Below are positions 11,034 through 18,980 of a stretch of 64,000 bases of DNA, piece by piece. Source of the stretch: Symsagittifera roscoffensis (lineage: Eukaryota > Xenacoelomorpha > Acoela > Convolutidae); contig NC_087071.1 in NCBI RefSeq assembly GCF_963678635.1, forward strand, positions 10,555,088 through 10,619,087, read 5' to 3'. Every line of letters starts with the position of its first letter. Position 1 is the first letter of the stretch. The notes under the pieces were generated by a model that was given only the letters and a program-made list of their open reading frames with translations, was not told the DNA's origin and searched no databases. The position numbers were made by a program, and so were the translations under genes.

Positions 11034-11264
11034 ATGCTCTTCTCTCAATCAGTTACTCAAATACTCATAAATTTTAAACATTTTTTTACAATACTTGAAA
11101 CCTTTATAATATTTCTTTTTGATATACTTGAATCTTTTCTAATAATCCTAATCATTTTTTGTAACATTTTTTTAATTTTCTACACTATACTCGAACTATT
11201 CCTCCAACTTTCCAAAACCCTTGATTATATCCACAGGTACGATTTAAACAACTTGTCTAAATGA
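11034..11264 (+). CDS. Small hydrophobic protein 1 (76 codons)
   Basis: ATG 11034 opens a protein that is almost entirely hydrophobic from residue 10 to 65, rich in Ile, Leu and Phe, with three I-L-E-x-F motifs (ILETF, ILESF, ILELF) that imply internal repetition. It should form one long or two short membrane helices, with a short polar C-terminus. The DNA here is T-rich, unlike the A/C-rich flanks, because hydrophobic codons are T-rich. Its stop TGA overlaps the next start in ATGA. A viroporin-like role is possible but unproven. Confidence 0.5.
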   Translation: MLFSQSVTQILINFKHFFTILETFIIFLFDILESFLIILIIFCNIFLIFYTILELFLQLSKTLDYIHRYDLNNLSK

Positions 11265-11449
11265 TACGAACAATTTTCAGTAGAACTGATATTTTTTTAT
11301 TGTTTGTAATTTTCATAACATTTTTATCATCCCTCATTTTGACAATATGTAAATGTATAAAGAAAGCAATCTTCACATTTGCCCTAGCAACAATCCTTCT
11401 AATTCTTTTTTTGGAAGAATATTATAATAAACATAAACCTTCCCACTAA
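11261..11449 (+). CDS. Small hydrophobic protein 2 (62 codons)
   Basis: The ATG lies within the ATGA that ends the preceding frame, an arrangement suited to termination-reinitiation. The protein has two hydrophobic spans, roughly residues 10-30 and 36-52, separated by a CKCIKK basic/cysteine turn, so a hairpin membrane protein is likely. It ends at TAA 11447-11449, five bases before the ATG-less frame that follows. No homologue is recognised. Tight packing with its neighbour and intact reading in a partly decayed element support it being real. Confidence 0.5.
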   Translation: MIRTIFSRTDIFLLFVIFITFLSSLILTICKCIKKAIFTFALATILLILFLEEYYNKHKPSH

Positions 11450-11454
11450 AGTAA

Positions 11455-12591
11455 CAATTCAAAAATCCATCAAAAATTGCTACCCAACAGTCACAAAGTC
11501 AGTCTTCACCGACATCATCCCAAGATAAACAAACACCACCTTCAATTACTCAAAATCCTCAAACATCTACACGAATTTCTTTTCAAGACAATCCATACAC
11601 TTTTGAAGAACGACATGCTCGTTTATCAGAACCACTAGAACCAGTTCAACGACAAGCACCTCTAAGCGAACCAACATATAACCTATACCCAACACTACCA
11701 CAAGAACTAAGTAGAATAAGAAATCCTAGTCAAAACCAAAATACAGTCGAAATAAATAGACAAATTATACATCCTCGACGAAACAGAAATTTTCAAACTC
11801 CCCGAGTTCATTTTGATATACCTCAATCCCCATCACAAAACACTCCAGAAAACCCCATTGATATATTACCAGAAACCCCTACGCTTCTTTCACAACGTAG
11901 CACCTCAAGCCTACCATCAGATTACTTAGGTTCAACACCAACATCTGAACAAATACGTGAAAATCCCTTTAACCCCCCAAACCAGGCATCACGACTACCA
12001 TATTGGACAACACATTCATTTACACAAGGTGAATTAAATTTAGTCAATAATCCAATAGATATTTCTACGGATACAACAACATCCTCATCACTACCAGAAA
12101 CATTATCACTACCATCAACACCATCAATAAGCCAGATTTCACCACCACCTTTTAACTTAAATTTTCCAAATAATCTCGACGCCAGATATCGAGAACAATC
12201 ATCAATAAATATTCCTTTAAGACTAGATTGGAATACATTTACAGCACCTCCACCATTATTTGGACAACATCAAGAAAGTAACCGCCTTCATAACTGGGCA
12301 CTTAATAGATTACAATATCGCCAAGATATTCACAACGATATCCGTGATCACAATATTCAAATACTCCAACAAAACAGTTTACAATTAAAGTTTGAAATCA
12401 CAGTTAAGTTAAACAATATTACCCAACATCCCTACCCATTAAACCCACCTAACATAACAGCTCAATCACTACCACCACCGTTTATAACTACTGAAGTAAT
12501 ATACAAATACGACAGATATACCAAAAACACAATTGGCTACATTACATTTTATAATCCATACTCAGGATTATCATACACATGTATATTCTAA
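11455..12591 (+). CDS. 378-codon open frame without any ATG
   Basis: After TAA 11452-11454 this frame is open to TAA 12589-12591, and reading every codon I found no ATG. The protein is Pro/Ser/Thr/Gln-rich for about 250 residues (for example TPPSITQNPQTS, LSLPSTPSISQISPPP) and ends in a better-mixed 120 residues with aromatic positions (LRLDWNTFTAP, GYITFYNPYSGLSYTC). Codon use matches the element. It overlaps the env start by 13 bases. It must be reached by splicing from an upstream exon or by a non-AUG start. A candidate acceptor is the AACAG near 11483, but no strong TTTCAG is present. In layout it resembles the following 601-codon protein: low-complexity first, mixed region last. The family is unknown. 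Confidence 0.55.
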   Translation, partial: QFKNPSKIATQQSQSQSSPTSSQDKQTPPSITQNPQTSTRISFQDNPYTFEERHARLSEPLEPVQRQAPLSEPTYNLYPTLPQELSRIRNPSQNQNTVEINRQIIHPRRNRNFQTPRVHFDIPQSPSQNTPENPIDILPETPTLLSQRSTSSLPSDYLGSTPTSEQIRENPFNPPNQASRLPYWTTHSFTQGELNLVNNPIDISTDTTTSSSLPETLSLPSTPSISQISPPPFNLNFPNNLDARYREQSSINIPLRLDWNTFTAPPPLFGQHQESNRLHNWALNRLQYRQDIHNDIRDHNIQILQQNSLQLKFEITVKLNNITQHPYPLNPPNITAQSLPPPFITTEVIYKYDRYTKNTIGYITFYNPYSGLSYTCIF

Positions 12592-15197
12592 AATTATTAA
12601 TTTTTCTCCAACTCCTTTTTCTAGTAATCTCAAATCAAAACATAAACCCTTCCCCTCGTACAGGACCACAAGATTTATTAGTAACACATTACGATTGTGA
12701 AGAAAATGAACAAAAAACACTACATAAATATGCAATAAATCAAGTATCACAATGTGAAACAGAACCACAAGCTATAGAAACCACAAATGTAATAGCAACA
12801 CTCTATTCAAAAGCCCGAGCAACAACAGTTACAGGTTATAAATTCACAGCAACATTTTCCGAAAAGAAAGTACATTGTTCACAAGTCTCGAACGGAAACA
12901 AAAACCGACTTGACCATGAATCATTCTATCAGAGTAATATAGAACGTCTTTTACATCTCAATCCCGACGATTGTAAAAGTGAATTACTTAGACTAAACAT
13001 CACACAAAATAAAAACTCCGCAAGAAAGTTAGTTAATTTTCAAGTTTTTTCAGACTCTGTACATCAATCACAACTTGAAAGACACCAAGGACATATAAAA
13101 CTAGACGAAAAATACCCGTATAACGGCGCACACGGACGATTAACCTATGACCTACACGATAAACATTGGATACCACACATTGGTATAAATGACCCATCAA
13201 ACTGCAAAGCAGACACAAAAAATAAAGGAAACCAAGAAATAATGTTTTTCGATTGGAAAATACAACTCGAAAAAATACAACTAACACGAGATTTATCAGA
13301 TAATACAATGATCTATCAAGGAATCCGATTACCTTGTAAAAATGATCAAGGTTATTGCGACCCTACAACGAGAACACAAGCAACAATTGTTTGGTTCCCC
13401 GAAGATACATGTACAACATTTCAAGTAGCAAAAATACACGCTCGTATGATAAAATTTCACGAAAAATATTTTATACAATCAATTCCATATGAACAAGTCC
13501 ATCCATCACGAAAACTAAGTTCTAATTTTAGAAACATAGACAATATAGAAAATAAATTGACACGTTTTCAAATATATCAAGAAACAGAACTTGCATGTAA
13601 ATACAGGAATCCACTTCACAGAACACAATACTCTGAAATATTAGTTGAATACGAAAAAGGATTCGACATGACCACTGGAAAAGTAAAAATCGACCCATAT
13701 GCCACAGGTCATCCTCCAAACGAAGGAACATCCTATATACCAGTTAATTTTGAAAAAAGCAACGGACAACCTGGTGGACATCTAAAACCCCATGACACCA
13801 GAAGCACACGCTTACAAGAATTATCACTAATGAATACTACATATTTCGGTAATATCCACTATGATATTCATTTAGATATGAAACTAGATTATACAATTAG
13901 CCGAATTTTTCAAGAAATGTCACTCTCCGAATTAGAAACACTACACCAACTATGCGAATTAGAACGAACACAAATATTACAATCACTTGCACTAGCAGTA
14001 TTAAAAATACCCTATGCAGGATACTTATTATCTGGAAATAGATCAAATTTTTTAGACTATGAAGGAAACATCTTATGGTTTTATACTTGTACTAAAAAAG
14101 TATCACCACTATACGTTTTTGAAGATAAACGATGTTATAAAAGAATCCCTATCTTTTATAAGAATAAAGTACATTTCGTGGATACACTTTCACGAAGAAC
14201 CTATTTCTGGGATACCGCAGTCCCATGTGGATCAGAAAACAGCCACAATGTAGTACAACTAAACCCTGATGAAAATAAATATTATCTTCTCACTCCATAT
14301 CCCACATTAATGCAATCACTCAAAAAATTTTCACCAGAAAGCATTCGCGCTATTGCTCGAAACCCAAATATAGACTTACAATCAATAGGAATCTATTCAA
14401 AATCAGATATTCAACATCACATTAGAACACAACAATTCCAAGAATTATTAACACAAATGGACACTATACAAAGACAATCAATAGACCAAAATTTACGCAA
14501 ACTTGCAGAAACCGCAGGATTTGCCGATATCTACACGCAAGACTATAGCGGATATTTTAAAGACATTAAAGATTATATATATCTAAACGGTGAAAAATAC
14601 CGTCCCCAAGATATATCACCAATTAACATTTTTAGCTTTGTTACACTCAAAAATGAGATCCTCGATTTTCTAGGATGGCCCTACTACATCTTAGAAAAAT
14701 TGACTATTTTATACGCAATGTTTAACTTTATTGGATTTCTTTTCTCACTTTTAAAAGGAATCTACAACACATGTGCTATACACACACAAGTAAACAGACA
14801 AGCAAGCGTAGCACGCATACTCTTTGCAGGATTTTTTGGAATCTTTTCTACATCTATAAACAAAATTCTTTTAGACGCACAAATAAAAGAATATAACACA
14901 AAAATAGCAACACGACAAAATACATACGACGAAGAACATAACAATGTAGACATAACGCCAACGGCACCACAATTACCACCCCTACCAAATAACCATCCAC
15001 TATCCCTAGCCCCACGAAATTTTCGAAATTTAGCCATCACACATAATCCAAATTTTCAACTCACCACATCACAAAGTCCCATCCAACATATAATGACACA
15101 CCAGTCACAAGACCATAATACTTATGAACAAATTATTGAACAACCCCATACCACCGCTTTTCAGTCTCAAAATAATCATTTTTTTAGCCCACGATGA
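12579..15197 (+). CDS. Env-like type I membrane glycoprotein (872 aa)
   Basis: ATG 12579 begins a textbook signal peptide (residues 1-18, Leu/Ile/Phe-rich). A cysteine-rich ectodomain of about 680 residues follows, with Cys from residue 40 (YDC) on, N-glycosylation sequons such as NIT and NRS, and a CYKRIPIFY block near 518. Hydrophobic spans lie at about 703-727 and 742-757, with a proline-rich tail of about 100 residues. This is the plan of a viral class of surface fusion protein. The YDC start, the PC/HC spacing and the 'CY..iP..y......D..sR' block remind me of the chuvirus-like glycoproteins captured by arthropod LTR elements; that is from memory and unproven. No furin site is obvious. 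The frame is entirely open although gag and pol are broken. Its stop overlaps the next start in ATGA (15194-15197), and a diverged copy of its end lies at 38483. Confidence 0.8.
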   Translation: MYILKLLIFLQLLFLVISNQNINPSPRTGPQDLLVTHYDCEENEQKTLHKYAINQVSQCETEPQAIETTNVIATLYSKARATTVTGYKFTATFSEKKVHCSQVSNGNKNRLDHESFYQSNIERLLHLNPDDCKSELLRLNITQNKNSARKLVNFQVFSDSVHQSQLERHQGHIKLDEKYPYNGAHGRLTYDLHDKHWIPHIGINDPSNCKADTKNKGNQEIMFFDWKIQLEKIQLTRDLSDNTMIYQGIRLPCKNDQGYCDPTTRTQATIVWFPEDTCTTFQVAKIHARMIKFHEKYFIQSIPYEQVHPSRKLSSNFRNIDNIENKLTRFQIYQETELACKYRNPLHRTQYSEILVEYEKGFDMTTGKVKIDPYATGHPPNEGTSYIPVNFEKSNGQPGGHLKPHDTRSTRLQELSLMNTTYFGNIHYDIHLDMKLDYTISRIFQEMSLSELETLHQLCELERTQILQSLALAVLKIPYAGYLLSGNRSNFLDYEGNILWFYTCTKKVSPLYVFEDKRCYKRIPIFYKNKVHFVDTLSRRTYFWDTAVPCGSENSHNVVQLNPDENKYYLLTPYPTLMQSLKKFSPESIRAIARNPNIDLQSIGIYSKSDIQHHIRTQQFQELLTQMDTIQRQSIDQNLRKLAETAGFADIYTQDYSGYFKDIKDYIYLNGEKYRPQDISPINIFSFVTLKNEILDFLGWPYYILEKLTILYAMFNFIGFLFSLLKGIYNTCAIHTQVNRQASVARILFAGFFGIFSTSINKILLDAQIKEYNTKIATRQNTYDEEHNNVDITPTAPQLPPLPNNHPLSLAPRNFRNLAITHNPNFQLTTSQSPIQHIMTHQSQDHNTYEQIIEQPHTTAFQSQNNHFFSPR

Positions 15198-16999
15198 GCC
15201 GCCAACTTGGATCACTACACCGATCAAATTCCCACCCAACCAATCTTACCTCTCCAATCCCAATAATACCACTTTTTGCTTTTCCGCCACCCGATTTTCC
15301 ATCTAGTAATGTAACATCAGGCATGAATTCCGATACTAATTCACACATCTCAGTTTTATATTCCATCTCACAACTCAATAACCCGAATATTGAAACCCCC
15401 GATGAATTTGCCGACTCAGAACCATCCCCATCCAATAATTTTCATAATTCTTCTAATTTTTCTCAACCCCCTTTTCAACCCATATTATCCAATAACCCTG
15501 ACCCAATCACTTCCACACCCTCTTATGCTTCCCAAGTTACCCCAACCTACTCCTCATACCATTCTGACCAATCATCTCATTCTCCAGACACCCCCCGAAT
15601 CTCCCCAGAGCTAGATAATTTTATTACCCTCCAACAACAACCCTACCACCTTAATACCCCAACCATAAATCAAATCTCCTCCACTATAAATTCATCCAAT
15701 CCCCCTACCCCTACACCCTCTTCAAATTATACTGAATCATTAGCACCATCATCCACATCAACTGAATCTTCACTCAACACTAATAGAGCTTACCGCACTT
15801 TTAAAAGAAAGTTCCCCAACCATCCTTTCCCAGCAAAACCAGGAACAGCCCGTGAATACATCAACCACCCCAAGCATACTAACACAAAAGAATTTTTAGC
15901 CATCACCTTACCCTCATTCCCACAATACACCTTAAACACCCCCCACGACACTAACGAAACACGCAACTTTGTAGATGAATACGTTTTAATGCCCACTCTC
16001 TCTTGGACCTCATATTATCATTTTACTAACCCTCTTTGCTTACCTTTATCTAACACTCACATCGATATAGAGCGAAATACGGACATGCTATATCGACTCA
16101 CTACACCACTAACCGCTAGACAATTTACTTACGTTGGATATAAAAAATCACTAAAAACACACACTGCACCAAGAGCTAACGAATACACACTCGAATACTA
16201 TGATCACAACATCATCAGAGCTAACCAAGATCAATTCTTAGACGACGATCGCTTCGCTAATCCACAAATTACCAAGAAATTTTTCATCAAGACACCATAT
16301 ATATTTACACTAAACATCTTCGACCGAAAGTTTGATCACATTATTTCAGAAGCACTAACAGACACACAAGCATACGAAAGTTTTAAAGAACGCTTCCAAA
16401 TATTTTCACTAACCTTTCATTTCCTTGCACCACACGAAAGAGATTTACACTGCTCACACGATATTATGTTGCGCACTAAACAAACCCACACATATAGTTA
16501 TTATCGCTTCATCCAAAATCACTTTGACCTACACACACCCTCTAGACAACCACACCATCGCTTTCAATTCATTAATTCCAAATACACTTCACCATTTTTC
16601 CTAAATTTCACATATTGCATTAAAGATACTAACCTTCATGGTATTCTTCGCAATTATGATCCCATAACCCAAATGTACATCTTCTGTCCCATCACCAAGA
16701 CCTTCAACGCCGAAGAATCACGACCCTTCCTTATCCCGCACGAGTTTGTACAACCTATAGAAATCCCAATTTTAGAATTCATCCACAACACTAAATTCAA
16801 TCACAAATTATATAATCTAATCCAAAACACACCTTATGAGTTTGCAGTTGGCACTGAAGAACTAACCACTATTAAGGCACTTCAATTGCTTTGGCCACTG
16901 CTTCAGACTAAAAATATCATCCGCATCTTAGCTAAACTACTAACAAATTCCGATCTCATCCACGACATCTTCCCCCACGGTTTTTTCCCCGACGACTAA
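15194..16999 (+). CDS. Unknown 601-aa protein coupled to env
   Basis: The ATG at 15194 shares ATGA with the env stop. Residues 1-200 are Pro/Ser/Asn/Thr-rich and likely disordered, with FAFPPP near 30 and an acidic IETPDE. Residues 205-601 form a compact aromatic-rich region with motifs TLSWTSYYHF, YYDHNII (about 335), FFIKTPY, LTFHFL and LRTKQTHTY. There is no signal peptide or membrane span, so it is probably cytosolic or nuclear. I recognise no family. The same gene lies at 38885-40678 with the second region strongly conserved at protein level despite DNA divergence, so it was under selection in the family. It ends at TAA 16997-16999, with a possible 3'UTR intron three bases later. A tegument-, matrix- or regulatory-like role is only a guess. 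Confidence 0.75.
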   Translation: MSRQLGSLHRSNSHPTNLTSPIPIIPLFAFPPPDFPSSNVTSGMNSDTNSHISVLYSISQLNNPNIETPDEFADSEPSPSNNFHNSSNFSQPPFQPILSNNPDPITSTPSYASQVTPTYSSYHSDQSSHSPDTPRISPELDNFITLQQQPYHLNTPTINQISSTINSSNPPTPTPSSNYTESLAPSSTSTESSLNTNRAYRTFKRKFPNHPFPAKPGTAREYINHPKHTNTKEFLAITLPSFPQYTLNTPHDTNETRNFVDEYVLMPTLSWTSYYHFTNPLCLPLSNTHIDIERNTDMLYRLTTPLTARQFTYVGYKKSLKTHTAPRANEYTLEYYDHNIIRANQDQFLDDDRFANPQITKKFFIKTPYIFTLNIFDRKFDHIISEALTDTQAYESFKERFQIFSLTFHFLAPHERDLHCSHDIMLRTKQTHTYSYYRFIQNHFDLHTPSRQPHHRFQFINSKYTSPFFLNFTYCIKDTNLHGILRNYDPITQMYIFCPITKTFNAEESRPFLIPHEFVQPIEIPILEFIHNTKFNHKLYNLIQNTPYEFAVGTEELTTIKALQLLWPLLQTKNIIRILAKLLTNSDLIHDIFPHGFFPDD

Positions 17000-17002
17000 C
17001 AG

Positions 17003-17080
17003 GTAAGTATGAATTAAATGAATATTACTAACTAATTAAAATATTAAAAACTCACCATTCTTTATCCATGTTTTCTTTAG
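17003..17080 (+). other. Candidate 78-nt intron just after the stop codon
   Basis: CAG|GTAAGTATG begins three bases after the stop of the 601-codon gene. A TACTAAC-like branch word (ATTACTAACTAA) follows, and TTTTCTTTAG at 17071-17080 ends it; a second AG lies at 17088. Length and signals fit a nematode intron. The second copy keeps a weaker GTAATT near 40679 and TTTTCTTCTTAG near 40760. Confidence 0.5.
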
Positions 17081-18570
17081 ATTTTTAGTCTTCATCCGAC
17101 GATCACCTACAAAAACCACAAAAAACAAATAAAGATCGCAAATTTCATCAAACAGATTCCAACAATTCTATTAATCTCTTACACTTACACTTTATAAATT
17201 TAATAACAATGCAGTAAATTCATTTCTAAAATTTTCCCCACAAGCAGTAAATCTAATTATGATGAAAATTTGTAACTTAAAATTCCCCCATAACTAGCAG
17301 TGAATTTCCAAATTCTATGCAGTAAATTAATAAGAAGCAAATGCAGTACTAACCTTTTGATATTCTCATTCATTCGCACAGAAATTCTATCCACACTCGC
17401 ACAGCTCGCCCACGAAGAATTGTTTAAAATAATGAATTTCAGTTTCAAGTTTTCACACTCAACAACTCTAACATATAATAACATGTTTCAAACTTTCCTT
17501 TAACCCGGTTGGAAAGGAATCATATACTAAACAAAACTAACCAACGCAGCTTACTAAATACCACAAATCATAGAATAACAGCATGACTAAGAAAAGGAAA
17601 CCAACGGTACCCAAACCGGATTAACCCAGTTTAAAACTGGATAATTTATTCTTTTGAAGACTATTATAAAGTCTAAGAAAGAAATAATAAAACACAAAAA
17701 AGTCGAAAGACAAACCCATACCACGAACAATTTGCTTTTTGGAAAAAGGACATAACCAACAAGACATAAGAAAAACCACAACAAACCCAACATAAAACGT
17801 TGTCACATAACAGGACCCCTCACAAAAACCGCATGAAATCATACTCCCACTCCTGGCCTAACCCACCAGGAAGGACGTCCTGAGCATGCTCTATAGCCGG
17901 CCTAACCCACCGCGCTACATCCACGCTTTGTGACCACACCTCTATTTTTAATAAGAGCTACTCAAGTGTGAGTAACTCTTCAAAATAACCGAACTAAAAC
18001 AAAAAGCTTTTGTGAAAACAACTAACTAAAATCATAATTAAAAAATATTAAACTAATAAATGTTTTATAAAATGTAAATTACATTATACAATACATAGAT
18101 CAGAATACAACACCAAGGACGAACATCTAAAGACAAAACGACCCCACTACACTCGAGAGAGAATGACCAACCACAATCGATATGCCACTCACAATCACAA
18201 CTCAAAGGATTTAGAGTACGACTTGACTTCGCAGAAAAGGACTTCATTGAACTAGACCAATGACCACCTCGATGTTCAAGTATACGTACAGATCCGAGTA
18301 ACCAGGCATCCCCTCCACGCACAATCTCCACGCAGAACAGAAAAACCTGACATAGCAAACCATTCTGAAATCAGATTTGAGTTTGTTGCAAAGACTTAGT
18401 CGTTGTCACTAGAAGACACAACGTCTTATGTCTCTAACTCCAGCTTCCTGGAACTTCTTTAACAAAGAGGAAACAGAAGAAATATGATGTTCGCCAAACA
18501 CCAACGTCCATCATCCATCCTTCGAATTGCAGAAGAACTATTCTAAAAAACTCTGTAAAACCCGGATGGG
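17081..18570 (+). other. Retroelement 3' untranslated region
   Basis: No frame of note. Several blocks match the second copy (41030-41700) well although no protein is encoded: around 17390-17450 (CACTCGCACAGCTCGCC), 17850-17940 (CCTGGCCTAACCCACCAGG, GGACGTCCT, GAGCATGCTCTATAGCC) and the hairpin at 17953. Conserved, folding, non-coding RNA here could serve nuclear export, packaging or 3' processing. The last bases before the LTR, GGATGGG, are the only polypurine-tract candidate and are also conserved in the second copy. Confidence 0.5.
17953..17980 (+). promoter_or_regulatory. Conserved 3'UTR hairpin
   Basis: Twelve-base arms AAGAGCTACTCA and TGAGTAACTCTT pair with one mismatch around an AGTG loop. 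The second copy (41664-41691) has the same loop and stem length, and its base changes keep or improve pairing (C-A here becomes T-G there). This suggests a structured RNA element. Confidence 0.55.
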
Positions 18571-18980
18571 TGGAACCTGATCTAGACTACATTTTATGAT
18601 TGGATAATTTAGATATTTTACCAATGTAAAGTATTTAATATTAACCAATCATGATCCATCTAACTAACAACCCACTTATTTGTAAGTGCTGAAGTTACTT
18701 GTAATTTCAGCACCAGAGAGATTTGAATTTAACTTAGAAATTAGTTGGACTCTCCCGAGCACTTCAGCAGCCGCAATAAACCAGTATACCCTAGATCTAT
18801 TGAGCCTAGCAGAGACTAGTTAAACAACCTGAGACTAGATAGTATAAGAGTAAGATTAGGATCGGTATTAGACTAAGAAGTTGCACGAATCTATCCGGCC
18901 GAAAATAAGATAGCGTGACGAGCAGACGGTGTACCCTATCCGAAATTACTCTATGAGTTATACACTTCGGTCCTAACTCA
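18571..18980 (+). repeat. 3' LTR of giant retroelement
   Basis: It starts TGGAACCTGATC after GGATGGG, ends TCCTAACTCA, and matches the 5' LTR nearly base for base over 410 bp. The plus-strand A/C-rich bias stops abruptly at its right edge, where ordinary AT-rich DNA begins. Confidence 0.93.

Noticed and set aside
15390-15614. Second frame inside the start of the 601-codon gene
   Set aside because: Proline-rich reading of the same low-complexity DNA; it is not kept in the second copy.
17587-18358. Minus-strand frames in the 3'UTR
   Set aside because: The conservation there follows RNA-like blocks, not codons, and the frames differ in the second copy.
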